Part shown: one piece after another, positions 33,863 through 42,775 of the stretch | Layout of the letters: the number at the start of each line of letters is the position of its first letter | How positions within the stretch are numbered: position 1 is the stretch's first letter | From: an uncultured Mucilaginibacter sp. | GTDB taxonomy: Bacteria > Bacteroidota > Bacteroidia > Sphingobacteriales > Sphingobacteriaceae | Assembly (NCBI GenBank): GCA_913775265.1 | Contig: CAJYJH010000093.1 | Coordinates: 124,001 to 188,000, forward strand | Direction: 5' to 3' | Length of the DNA stretch: 64,000 nt | Notes under the pieces: generated by a model | Told to the model about the DNA's origin: nothing | Seen by the model: only the letters and a program-made list of their open reading frames with translations | The model's database searches: none | Position numbers and translations under genes: made by a program

Positions 33863-34345
33863 TTAATTCAGTTTACCCATTTCGGTCTGTACAGCCCTGA
33901 AAAACTCAGCGCTATGCTGCGAGCCAATAATATAAACTAAACCGTCGCGGTCGGTAAGGTGTAAGGCTTCGTTACCGGCAGTATAAAAACGGATAGAACC
34001 CTTACTGTGCAGGTTGTATACCGGGTTGTTAAACCAGTAACGGCTGTAAGTGCCTTTTTCAACCTTCACAATACTCTTTAGGTCAATTTTTACCAGGCGG
34101 GTAGTCCATAAGCCGTTTAATAAAATGCTTTGGTTCTGCACCCGGGTACTAAAATGTACAACAAATCCTAAAATAATAGAGATGATGATGATGGCGAAGC
34201 CGACTACGATCAGAATATCGGCATTTTCGTCGGTAAAAAAATAGACGGCAAAGCAAACCATAGCCAATACCAGCCTGATGGTTACCGGTATCCATTCTCT
34301 GCCTAAATACTGTTTTTCAATAAATGCCGGTGCGCTACCTGTCAT
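33863..34345 (-). CDS. hypothetical membrane protein with PH-like domain
   Basis: A 160-residue protein with two adjacent membrane helices (about residues 20-62) and a soluble C-terminal half whose alternating strands (LLNGLWTTRLVKIDLKSIVKVEKG, a GSIRFYTAG strand, and the final helix FFRAVQTEMGKL) resemble bacterial PH domains. Function unknown. Its start overlaps the end of tilS by 11 bases, so it is probably translated after tilS from the same mRNA. Confidence 0.72.
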   Translation of the reverse strand: MTGSAPAFIEKQYLGREWIPVTIRLVLAMVCFAVYFFTDENADILIVVGFAIIIISIILGFVVHFSTRVQNQSILLNGLWTTRLVKIDLKSIVKVEKGTYSRYWFNNPVYNLHSKGSIRFYTAGNEALHLTDRDGLVYIIGSQHSAEFFRAVQTEMGKLN

Positions 34346-35675
34346 GGTTTAATAGTTCGAAGATAATAACTTTTTTGGTTTGTGATGTTAACTTGTACCG
34401 GTTGTCTAACCGGTAACCGGCAACCCATATGATATCGCCGTTGCCATTAACCAGTATAGGTATACGTAATTTTTGAAAGCGGGGTGCCTTTTGATTGATA
34501 AAAAAGTCGCTCAGCTTTTTACGCGAATGCATCCCCAACGGCATAAAATAATCGCCTTCCTGCCAGCTCCTCATGGTTAGCGGGTAAACCAGTAAATCTT
34601 CATCCACTGCTGCAATATAATTATTCGGCGCGGCCGAATAAGGCGCAGGCGCATGGGCTATCCTTAAAGTAACATCGGCATATTGTTTTTCCTGGTCTTC
34701 TTTTTCAATGTAAACAGGCGCAAGAGCTAAGTCAGTTTTAGGAGTAATGATTAAGCTCTCACGATCAAGCAAAAGATTAAATCCGGCAGACTCAAATGTT
34801 CTTCCGGCGTGCTTAGGTAACGCGCTGATTACGTCATCTAATACAGTATCATTAAAACCATAGGCTTTCAGCAGTTCGCCCAACAATAAACGTTGTGGCT
34901 GCAGTTGTAAAACGCCTGCTTTTGAGATGTGAGTTTCGTTGCCCTGCTGTTTAACAAGTTTTTGTTTTATGGCCTGTACTTGCTGTTGCAACAGTTGTTC
35001 CAGCTCACGGAAGAGAGATAAATTCCGTTTAAAAGTGTTTTCGAGATTGGGATTGAGTTCTTTGAGTTTGGGGATAACCTCGTGTCTGATTTTATTGCGG
35101 GCATATTTGGTAGAAGCATTAGAACTGTCTTCGCGGTATTGTAATTGATTTTGCGACACAATGTCTGTAATCTGTTGCCGGTTTAAAAACAGTAACGGGC
35201 GCACCCAGTGACCGTTTTGAGACAAAATACCGTGCAATCCAGCTATACCTGTACCGCGTGTAAGGTTTAACAATATAGTTTCGATTGTGTCGTTTTGGTG
35301 GTGTGCCAGCGCAACGGTATGATAATGATGCTGTTGCCTTATCTGCTCAAACCACTGGTAGCGCAGTTCGCGGGCGGCCATCTGGATGGATATTTTTTGC
35401 TTTTCCGCGTAGGTTAACGTGTCAAAGTTGATAGTGTGAAACGGTACTTGTAACTCAGCCGCCAGTGATCGGCAAAAGTCCTGATCAGCATCGGCTTCGG
35501 CATCACGCAACTGAAAATTGCAATGAGCAATACCAAAAGTGTAATCGGCAGCTTTGAGCAAATGAACTAACAGTACAGAATCCATGCCTCCGCTTACCGC
35601 AGCCAACACATTGTCTTGGCGATTAAAAAGCTGATGCTGCTCAACATAAGCAGTAAAGTTTTGAACGGGCAGCAT
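34335..35675 (-). CDS. tilS: tRNA(Ile)-lysidine synthetase
   Basis: PP-loop ATPase that attaches lysine to C34 of tRNA-Ile(CAU), so that AUA is read as isoleucine. The P-loop is SGGMDS near residue 25. The N-type domain includes HCNFQLRDAEADADQDFC, HHQNDTIETILLNLTRGTG, and RPLLFLNR; the C-terminal domain has KLSDFFINQKAPRFQKLRIP. The 446-residue length is typical of Bacteroidota TilS. The ATG at 35675 (MLPVQNFTAY) is preferred to one ten codons upstream. It is divergent from the OstA-like gene. Confidence 0.95.
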   Translation of the reverse strand: MLPVQNFTAYVEQHQLFNRQDNVLAAVSGGMDSVLLVHLLKAADYTFGIAHCNFQLRDAEADADQDFCRSLAAELQVPFHTINFDTLTYAEKQKISIQMAARELRYQWFEQIRQQHHYHTVALAHHQNDTIETILLNLTRGTGIAGLHGILSQNGHWVRPLLFLNRQQITDIVSQNQLQYREDSSNASTKYARNKIRHEVIPKLKELNPNLENTFKRNLSLFRELEQLLQQQVQAIKQKLVKQQGNETHISKAGVLQLQPQRLLLGELLKAYGFNDTVLDDVISALPKHAGRTFESAGFNLLLDRESLIITPKTDLALAPVYIEKEDQEKQYADVTLRIAHAPAPYSAAPNNYIAAVDEDLLVYPLTMRSWQEGDYFMPLGMHSRKKLSDFFINQKAPRFQKLRIPILVNGNGDIIWVAGYRLDNRYKLTSQTKKVIIFELLNHDR

Positions 35676-35714
35676 GGTCAAAATTATTAATTTAAATAAC
35701 CGCAATCAAACAAC

Positions 35715-35722
35715 TAATTTTG
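35715..35722 (+). promoter_or_regulatory. TAnnTTTG -7 promoter box of the OstA-like gene
   Basis: TAATTTTG is a full match and ends five bases before the GTG that opens the signal peptide at 35727, again suggesting a leaderless start. No good -33 element was found. Confidence 0.4.
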
Positions 35723-35726
35723 TAGT

Positions 35727-38017
35727 GTGAGAAAATATCTCTTTCTATTTATATTCTTCCTAATCAATGTTACGGTATGGGCACAAAACGCCCTCAGCGC
35801 ACCATCGTAAATCTGGTACAATCAGAGCGTTCGGTGGGGGTAAAGCTCAACGGTGAAGATATTCTTAAAGTTTACAAAGGCGTATTTAAGCAGGAGAGTT
35901 CTACACTTAGATCGGATAGTGCCTATTTCTATCCGCAACGTAATTCGTTTGATGCCTTCGGTAACGTAAATATTAATCAGGGAGATACGCTTAACGTATA
36001 TGGCGATAAGTTGTATTACAACGGAAATACCCACGTAGCACTGGTTACCAATAATGTACGCATGGTTGACCGCGATGCTACACTGACTACCAATTACCTT
36101 ACTTACAATACCGCCACACGCATTGGCACTTACACCGGTGGAGGTAAGTTGGTGAATAAAGACAACACGTTAATTAGTAAAAACGGTTATTATTTTGCTA
36201 ACTCGCGTGACGCCTATTTTAGGTATGATGTAGTGCTTACTACGGTTGATGCTACTATCAAAACCGATACCTTGCGGTATAATTCGGGTACGCGTATCTC
36301 TTATTTTTACGGGCCTACCCGCATATTGGGTAAAGATAAAGATACTTTATATACAGAAAGAGGTAACTATAGTACGGTAGTAGAGCAAGCCTTTTTCAGC
36401 AAGAACAATGTGTACACCCAAACTACCAAATCTTTAAAAGGCGATAGTTTATTTTATGATCGCTTAAAAGGTTATGGCCGTGCGGTGAGCAATGTTACTT
36501 TTAATGATAATGAGCAAAAGGTAACTATTAAAGGGCAATTGGGTACCTATTACCGGGCAACGGACCGGGCTGTAATTACCGAACAGCCTTATGTAATTAT
36601 GATTACTGAGCAGCGCGACAGTTCCCAAACAGATAGCGTAAAGCCAAAGCGCCCCGCTATTGTTAAAAGCACTCGTGCCAAGGCGACTGCCGCAGTAAAA
36701 AAAACAACGCCGGTTAACTCCAAGCCACTTGCTAAAGTGCCCGGCAACATCACAGCCTCAGACACTACCCGAGCTAAAAATGATTCGCTTGCTCTAAAGC
36801 CACCTCCAAAAATTAAACGCGATACCATTTATTGGGGAGCTGATACCATCGAAACGCAGATATTAACATACAAATCTCTACGCGAAATGCAGGAGCGAAT
36901 GCGTTTAGCTGGTATAAAGGATACCTCAGTAAAAAAACCAAAGGCCGAGACTCCTACCCGGGTGCCTTTAAAACTATCAACGCCTAAGAATTTAATAGCC
37001 ATGCCGCCTGTCGGTATTAAAATGGACATGAGCTTTTTGCGGCCGGATATTTTTGGTAAGCCGCGCGAGCGCGATACTACACAAAAGGCAAAAACTGCTC
37101 CGGCTGTGGCTGCAGTAAAAAGGCCGGTTGTAAAACCTAAAGTGCCCGTTAAACTCGATTCGGTTTATTTGCGGCGACAATTTAATTTAAGCGATACGGC
37201 ACGCATCCGTATTTTGAGCGCCCATCATCACGCCAAAATTTTTAAATCGGATTTGCAGGCCAAGGCTGATTCTATGTTTTACAGTTACGCCGACTCCACC
37301 ATGCGTTGCTTTGTGGATCCGATTATCTGGACACAGGGTTCGCAGATTTCGGGAGATACGATTTACCTGCAATTAAAGAATAAGAAGATTGATAATATGG
37401 ATGTGTTTTTGTCGGCCTTTACGGTTAATATAGACAACAAAGATTCTACCCATTTTAACCAGGTGGCAGGTAAGCGAATGAAGGGATTTTTTGCCAATAA
37501 TAAGTTTCAGCGGCTTTTTGTGGATGGCAACGCCGAAACCATTTATTTCAATCGCGACAGCACCAAAAAAGTAACCGAACTGATGCGAACCATTAGCAGC
37601 CGCATCCGGATAAATTTTAAAGAGAACAAAGTAAATAACGTCACCTGGCTTACTAAGGTAGAAGAGGAGGCCATCCCTATTAAGGATGTAAAAGAGGACG
37701 ATAAAATATTGAAAGGCTTTTTGTGGAAGCCTAAAGAACGACCGCAAAACAAAGAAGCTATTATTTACGCGGCGGCTATTCGCAAAAAGGCGGCGGCTAA
37801 AAAGGCAGCGGCAGCAAAGGCTCCACCAGGGAAAGGCAAGAAGGCAACAGATGCAACTGCTAAAAAAGTTCCGGCTAATGCAACTGAGGCCCTAAAACCA
37901 GCATTGGCACTGCCAGACTCAGCAACGGTTAAAGCCGTTAAAGACTCGGTATTGAAGCTGTTGCCCGGTAAGCAGGAGGTAATTGATTCGGTAAAGAATA
38001 AACTATTGAAACCATAA
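35727..38017 (+). CDS. OstA/LptA-like outer-membrane biogenesis protein, signal peptide in a different frame
   Basis: Large OstA-type protein (746 residues from the first ATG at 35777 in the main frame). Repeated beta-strand units such as LTTNYLTYNTATRIGTYTGGG occupy residues about 15-270, as in LptA and LptD N-domains that carry lipopolysaccharide; a Lys/Pro/Ala-rich linker and a second domain follow, and the tail is Lys/Ala-rich. The main frame has no export signal. A perfect one, MRKYLFLFIFFLINVTVWAQ, starts at GTG 35727 but in another frame. One extra A in the four-A run at 35785-35788 would join it to KRPQRTIVNLV. So this is a frameshift mutation or a sequence error; the gene is probably intact in life. 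Lipopolysaccharide transport is inferred from the family. Confidence 0.8.
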
Positions 38018-38018
38018 T

Positions 38019-38060
38019 AAACAAACAGGTGTAGCAGATGATGCTTACACCTGTTTGTTT
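38019..38060. terminator. bidirectional terminator between the OstA-like gene and rdgB
   Basis: Perfect 15-base arms AAACAAACAGGTGTA and TACACCTGTTTGTTT. It starts one base after the plus-strand stop and its right arm encodes the last residues of the minus-strand gene. Confidence 0.8.
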
Positions 38061-38629
38061 AAAAATGCAATCAGTTTTTCCATAGCAATGGCCCGGTGAC
38101 TGATGCGGTTTTTTTCTTCCATGCTCATTTCTGCAAAGGTGATGTTATAACCTTCGGGCTCAAAAATAGGGTCGTAACCAAAGCCCTCGGCACCGGCTTT
38201 TTCTTGGCGAATGCTGCCGTAAATCACGCCCTCAAAAAAGTGTTCCTGCCCGTTCCATATCAACGAAATTACAGTACGAAAGTTGGCTCTGCGATTACTA
38301 ATGCCTTGCAGGTTCTGCAATACTTTTTTAATGTTAGCCTCGTGGTTACCATGCTCGCCGGCATAACGCGCTGAGTAAACGCCCGGTTCGCCGTTCAGGG
38401 CATCAATCTCCAGTCCGCTGTCATCACCAAAACAATTAAGCTTGTATTTGTCAAAGATGTAATGGCTTTTAATTGAAGCATTTGCCTCGAAGGTAGTTCC
38501 GTTTTCTTCGATTTCGTCATGGCAGCCAATATCAGTAAGGCTTTGCAATTGCAGGCGGTTGCCAGTTTTGGCTGCAACCTCCTGTAGCTTATGTTGGTTG
38601 TGGGTAGCAAATGCAAGCGTTGCAGGCAT
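38045..38629 (-). CDS. rdgB: non-canonical purine NTP pyrophosphatase (RdgB/HAM1)
   Basis: Hydrolyses dITP, dXTP and ITP to the monophosphates and so keeps inosine and xanthosine out of DNA and RNA. The 194-residue sequence has the family ATHNQHKLQEV start, the ETGxTFxENA-type NGTTFEANASIKSHY, DDSGLEIDALNGEPGVYSARYAG, the EGFGYDPIFEPEG signature and SHRAIAMEKL. The start is the ATG at 38629, one base after the stop of the next gene on the strand, so the two are an operon. Its last codons lie within the terminator hairpin. Confidence 0.96.
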   Translation of the reverse strand: MPATLAFATHNQHKLQEVAAKTGNRLQLQSLTDIGCHDEIEENGTTFEANASIKSHYIFDKYKLNCFGDDSGLEIDALNGEPGVYSARYAGEHGNHEANIKKVLQNLQGISNRRANFRTVISLIWNGQEHFFEGVIYGSIRQEKAGAEGFGYDPIFEPEGYNITFAEMSMEEKNRISHRAIAMEKLIAFLNKQV

Positions 38630-38630
38630 G

Positions 38631-39167
38631 TTATAAAGTTTTTATCTGGTTCCAGAATAATTTTGTGTTTTCCTTTTGCCCCATCATCTCATCAAAACTA
38701 AAAGTATAAAGCGCACGGTAACCGGCAGCTTCTATAATTTGGTTGAGCGGCAGGATAGGCATATCGGCAGGTAAAGCAGATTTACCAAGCACCATCAATT
38801 TTTGGGGTTTAAAATATTCGAAAAACTGTTTCCAGTTATGATCGCGGTAGTGGTTGATGTTTACAATGGCTATATCATCCATCGTAAAATTAAGTCTCCC
38901 TAAAGTGCTGGTCAAAGGAGCCAAGTGCGCGTCAGCTATAAAATCTGCGCCCGGGTAATGAGTGAGTATCAAAAAGTTTTTTTGATTGCCGCCCTTGTAC
39001 TTAAATACCGGCGCAGGCGTTTCAATAGGAGCGGCAACAGGCTGTTCGGCAGTTGGTTCTTCTACGCGGGCAGTTGGTTGGCTGTAAAAATCTTTGTCTG
39101 CTTTAAGCAGGTAAAGTTCTTCGGGTAAAAAGTAAGTTAACTGGCCTGGTAGTATTTCCGCTTTCAC
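38631..39167 (-). CDS. hypothetical protein
   Basis: A protein of about 178 residues that I do not recognise. The first 30 residues (AEILPGQLTYFLPEELYLLK) are followed by a Pro/Glu/Ala-rich linker to about 60 and then a mixed alpha/beta domain with FLILTHYPGADFIADAHLAPL and KPQKLMVLGKSALPADMP, which looks like a nucleotide- or phosphate-binding fold. The start is uncertain: the GTG at 39167 gives a natural N-terminus, a TTG at 39185 is the other choice; neither has an ATG. It is one base upstream of rdgB, so they are co-expressed. Confidence 0.68.
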   Translation of the reverse strand: MKAEILPGQLTYFLPEELYLLKADKDFYSQPTARVEEPTAEQPVAAPIETPAPVFKYKGGNQKNFLILTHYPGADFIADAHLAPLTSTLGRLNFTMDDIAIVNINHYRDHNWKQFFEYFKPQKLMVLGKSALPADMPILPLNQIIEAAGYRALYTFSFDEMMGQKENTKLFWNQIKTL

Positions 39168-39346
39168 TTTAACAATTTTTAACAAAAATAGCTAAAGCAA
39201 CTGAGGGTTTATGGGCATATTCGCATATTATTAGCCTACAAGCAGATAATGACATATTTATGCGCCCTAAGTGCAGAAAATTTGCGAAATTCGGAGGTTT
39301 ATTCAACGTTTAGCCTGCACATGGCTCAACGGTTACATTAGTGTAC

Positions 39347-40726
39347 ATGAGAAAGTTTGGAATAGTATTTTTAAGTTGTTTATTAGCATTTACCGTGGCC
39401 CGTGCGCAACGCAGCACTTTAGATAAAGTAGCCGGTGTGGTGGGTAGCAGTGTTATTTTACAGTCGGATATCGAATTATCTTACGCCCAGTATTTGGCCA
39501 ATGGCGGCCAGCCCGACCCAAGTGTTAAGTGTACCATCTTAAGCAGGTTGCTTACTCAAAAGCTATTAGCTCAGCAAGCTATTATTGATAGTGTTAGCGT
39601 TACTGAAGATGACGTTGACAACCAGATAGACCGCCGTATGCGCGGTATGATGCAGCGTGCCGGCGGGCAAGACCGTTTAGAGCAATTTTTAGGTCGTTCG
39701 TTAATTCAGTACAAGGATGAGATTCGCCCCGATATTAAAGAGCAAATGGTGGCTGAAAAAATGCAGGGTAAAATTACCGAGAAGGTAAGTGTTACTCCGC
39801 AGGAAGTTAAACGCTTTTTTGATAAGATTCCTAAAGACAGCTTGCCGTCTTACAACAAAGAGGTTGAGGTAGGTGAGATCGTTTTTCAGCCTAAATTAAA
39901 CAAAGACGAAAAACAGTTTTACCGCGATAAAGCCGAAGGTTTGCGCACCCGCGTTAAAAACGGCGAAGACTTTGGTAACATTGCCCGTTTATATTCTCAG
40001 GATCCGGGTTCGGCACCTGAGGGTGGTGATTTAGGTTTCTTTGACCGGAGTACGATGGCTAAAGAGTTTACCGCTACGGCGTTTAAATTAAAGGCCGGTG
40101 AGATTTCGCCGGTATTTGAAACTGAATTTGGTTTCCACTTCTTACAGGTAATTGAGCGTCGCGGCGAGCAGGTACATGCCCGTCACATCCTGGTGATTCC
40201 GGTGGTGACACCTGGCAGTTTGGAGCGAGCCAAATTAAAGGCCGATAGTGTTTACAAGCTGATTACTAAAAACAAGCAGATCGATTTTTCGACTGCTGCT
40301 TCGGTTTACTCAGACGATAAAGAGACTAAGTACAACGGTGGTATGCTGATGAATGCCGAAGATGTGCAATCACGCTCTACGCTCATACCAACCAATAAAC
40401 TTGATCCGCAGGTTGCCTTGGTGGTTGATACCATGAAAGTGAACGAAATTTCAAAGCCACAACTGATCACTGCACAGGATGGTAAGCAAAGCTATAAAGT
40501 GCTTTACCTGCGCTCGGTAACTGATGCACACAAAGCTAACCTGGCACAAGATTTACCTAAGCTTAAGGAAGTTGCCCAAGCCGATAAAGTTAACCGTTCG
40601 GTAAGTGAGTGGTTCGAGAAAAAGAGAAAGAGTACTTTTATCCGTATCGATCCTGAATATCAGTCATGTTCCCAGTTGAAAAACTGGTTAGAAAAACCTG
40701 AGCAAACCGCGCAAGTTAAGCCTTAA
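39347..40726 (+). CDS. SurA-like periplasmic peptidyl-prolyl isomerase
   Basis: A 459-residue exported protein (signal peptide about residues 1-21, ending TVARAQ). The SurA N-domain follows (KVAGVVGSSVILQSDIELSY), then a parvulin domain near residues 175-275 (EVGEIVFQP, FGNIARLYSQDPGSAPEGGDLGFFDRS, FHFLQVIERRG) and a second, less typical one to about 390. SurA proteins chaperone outer-membrane barrels through the periplasm. The ATG at 39347 follows a GTG two codons upstream. A TACATTAG sequence just before the start is a near match to the -7 box. It precedes moxR by eight bases. Confidence 0.9.
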   Translation: MRKFGIVFLSCLLAFTVARAQRSTLDKVAGVVGSSVILQSDIELSYAQYLANGGQPDPSVKCTILSRLLTQKLLAQQAIIDSVSVTEDDVDNQIDRRMRGMMQRAGGQDRLEQFLGRSLIQYKDEIRPDIKEQMVAEKMQGKITEKVSVTPQEVKRFFDKIPKDSLPSYNKEVEVGEIVFQPKLNKDEKQFYRDKAEGLRTRVKNGEDFGNIARLYSQDPGSAPEGGDLGFFDRSTMAKEFTATAFKLKAGEISPVFETEFGFHFLQVIERRGEQVHARHILVIPVVTPGSLERAKLKADSVYKLITKNKQIDFSTAASVYSDDKETKYNGGMLMNAEDVQSRSTLIPTNKLDPQVALVVDTMKVNEISKPQLITAQDGKQSYKVLYLRSVTDAHKANLAQDLPKLKEVAQADKVNRSVSEWFEKKRKSTFIRIDPEYQSCSQLKNWLEKPEQTAQVKP

Positions 40727-40734
40727 TATCATCT

Positions 40735-41700
40735 ATGTCGTCATACCGTTCAGAAGTAGAAGCTGCTGATGCTTTAAAGCAGGCCTATCAAAACATCAAA
40801 GCCGAAATAGGTAAAGTTATTGTAGGGCAGGATGAAGTGGTTAAATCGGTATTGATTTCTATTTTTAGTAACGGGCATTGCTTACTGGTAGGTGTGCCGG
40901 GCCTGGCAAAAACGTTATTAGTACAAACCATTGCCCGCGTGTTAGACCTTAACTTTAACCGCATACAGTTTACGCCCGATTTAATGCCATCAGATATTGT
41001 TGGTTCGGAAATATTAGGCGAAGACCGGCATTTTAAGTTTATACCTGGCCCTGTGTTTTCGAACATTGTGCTGGCTGATGAAATTAACCGTACACCGCCT
41101 AAAACACAGGCCGCGCTGTTAGAGGCCATGCAAGAAAAGGCGGTAACTGCTGCCGGTGTAACGCATAAGTTAGATCAGCCGTTTTTTGTACTGGCTACCC
41201 AAAATCCTATTGAACAAGAGGGGACTTACCCACTGCCCGAAGCGCAGTTAGACCGCTTTATGTTTAACGTCACTTTGAGCTATCCTACGTTTGCTGAGGA
41301 GTTACAGGTTGTTAAAAGTACCACGTCAACCCGGCAGGTACAGTTAAATAAAATAATCGGCGCTGCCCAGATTGTGGAGTTTCAGCAGTTAGTGCGCAAT
41401 ATCCCGGTAACTGATCATGTACTGGAGTATGCGGTACGTATGGTGGCCAAAACGCGTCCGCAAGGCGAGCTGGCTACACCTCAGATAAAACGGTTGCTCA
41501 ATTGGGGAGCAGGGCCCAGAGCTTCGCAGTTCTTGATCTTAGGTGCTAAATGTCATGCGGTTATCAGTGGCAAATATTCGCCCGATATTGAGGATGTGCA
41601 GGCAGTAGCCAAGCCTATTTTAAGGCACCGTATTGTAAGGAGTTATCATGCCGAGGCCGAAGGCTTATCTACCGATCAGATTATCGAGCAGTTGTTCTAA
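40735..41700 (+). CDS. MoxR family AAA ATPase
   Basis: A 321-residue AAA+ protein. Walker A is GVPGLAKT near residue 58, Walker B IVLADEINRTPPK near residue 114, followed by the conserved QAALLEAMQEKAVT and PFFVLATQNPIEQEGTYPLPEAQLDRF. MoxR proteins act as chaperones that assemble metal or cofactor sites in partner proteins, usually with VWA and DUF58 proteins encoded next door. No DUF58 or VWA gene is nearby, which is unusual. The gene follows the SurA-like gene by eight bases and ends at a terminator. Confidence 0.92.
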   Translation: MSSYRSEVEAADALKQAYQNIKAEIGKVIVGQDEVVKSVLISIFSNGHCLLVGVPGLAKTLLVQTIARVLDLNFNRIQFTPDLMPSDIVGSEILGEDRHFKFIPGPVFSNIVLADEINRTPPKTQAALLEAMQEKAVTAAGVTHKLDQPFFVLATQNPIEQEGTYPLPEAQLDRFMFNVTLSYPTFAEELQVVKSTTSTRQVQLNKIIGAAQIVEFQQLVRNIPVTDHVLEYAVRMVAKTRPQGELATPQIKRLLNWGAGPRASQFLILGAKCHAVISGKYSPDIEDVQAVAKPILRHRIVRSYHAEAEGLSTDQIIEQLF

Positions 41701-41726
41701 AAAGCATAAACTAACTTAAAATATAA

Positions 41727-41763
41727 AAAAGGTCCGTGCATGATAAACATACACGGACCTTTT
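41727..41763 (+). terminator. terminator of surA-moxR
   Basis: AAAAGGTCCGTG (41727-41738) pairs with CACGGACCTTTT (41752-41763) around a 13-base loop, followed by CATTTTC. A-rich sequence before the stem allows use in the other direction too. Confidence 0.8.
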
Positions 41764-41789
41764 CATTTTCTTCCGGACGGAAGGTTTAC

Positions 41790-41951
41790 TTACGCTTTGG
41801 TAGTTGCGGCTTTTTTGGTAGCAGCAGCTTTTGCTTCTTTTTTGCAGCAAGTGCCATCACATTTTTTCTTGCCTTTGCCATGGTCGTGGGCAAAAGATTG
41901 TGCAGCCGACAAACTGAAGGCAGCTACCATAATTAATGCTAATTTTTTCAT
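41790..41951 (-). CDS. small secreted Cys/Lys-rich protein
   Basis: A 53-residue gene on the minus strand between moxR and psd, easily hidden by longer open frames on the plus strand. The product has a clean signal peptide (MKKLALIMVAAFSLSAAQSFA) and a mature part of about 32 residues: HDHGKGKKKCDGTCCKK, then an Ala/Thr/Lys tail. Three cysteines and two histidines in 14 residues suggest metal binding, which is inference. It ends shortly after the moxR terminator. Confidence 0.7.
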   Translation of the reverse strand: MKKLALIMVAAFSLSAAQSFAHDHGKGKKKCDGTCCKKEAKAAATKKAATTKA

Positions 41952-41989
41952 AATTGTATAATGGATCAATATAGTTTTAAGATAAACGG

Positions 41990-42649
41990 TTAAGCCAGCT
42001 CTGCCAGTATAGTACGGCCACCTTTTACTTTATCGCCCAGGTTTACATTAACCTTGGTACCTAAAGGTAAAAAGATGTCCACTCTCGAACCAAATTTAAT
42101 AAATCCGAATTGCTGGCCTTGTTCTACTTCCTCGCCTTCCTTTACATACCATACAATACGACGCGCCAAAGCACCGGCAATTTGCCTGAATAATACGGTT
42201 ACACCAGACTCATTTTCGATAGCAATGGTAGTACGTTCATTTTCGGTAGATGATTTCGGATGCCATGCTACCAGATATTTACCCGGATGGTATTTAAAGT
42301 ACTTAACTACACCGGCTATAGGGTTACGGTTAACGTGCACATTAACCGGCGACATAAAAACCGAGATTTGAATGCGTTTATCTTTTAAAAACTCAGGCTC
42401 TTCTACTTCTTCAATAACCACTACTTTACCATCAGCCGGGCATATCACATGCTGGTTATGCGTTGTAATATCAAAGTTCGGGCTGCGGAAAAACTGCAGG
42501 ATAATTACAAACAGTAAAAACGACAGCGTATAGATGATCCATTTAAGGATGGTGGCATCGGGATAGTAAAAGTGAACCAGCGCATTCAGTACAAAAATGA
42601 ACAAAATGCACAAGGCCATGGAGGTGTAACCTTCTTTATGAAAAGTCAT
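41990..42649 (-). CDS. psd: phosphatidylserine decarboxylase-like protein
   Basis: Converts phosphatidylserine to phosphatidylethanolamine at the inner membrane, using a pyruvoyl group made by self-cleavage. The 219-residue length fits the short Bacteroidota type. Two membrane helices lie near residues 10-50; the conserved ICPADGKVVVIEE, NVHVNRNPIAGVV and ENERTTIAIE follow; self-cleavage should occur at Gly-Ser in FIKFGSRVDIFLP near residue 185. cdsA lies 127 bases upstream on the same strand, and the two fit one phospholipid pathway. Confidence 0.92.
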   Translation of the reverse strand: MTFHKEGYTSMALCILFIFVLNALVHFYYPDATILKWIIYTLSFLLFVIILQFFRSPNFDITTHNQHVICPADGKVVVIEEVEEPEFLKDKRIQISVFMSPVNVHVNRNPIAGVVKYFKYHPGKYLVAWHPKSSTENERTTIAIENESGVTVLFRQIAGALARRIVWYVKEGEEVEQGQQFGFIKFGSRVDIFLPLGTKVNVNLGDKVKGGRTILAELA

Positions 42650-42775
42650 AGCTTTTTATGAGTGTATTAAAACGTCAAAATTAATAATTAACCAATAGAG
42701 CAACACAAAATCTTTTCACTTATATACAAGCTTGTGTTGCAAAACAATAGTAAGGCGTTAAATAGGCTGTTTTAA

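Noticed and set aside
41736..41961. Two plus-strand open frames of 66 and 73 codons after moxR
   Set aside because: They start inside the moxR terminator and lie opposite the small secreted-protein gene, which has a proper signal peptide.
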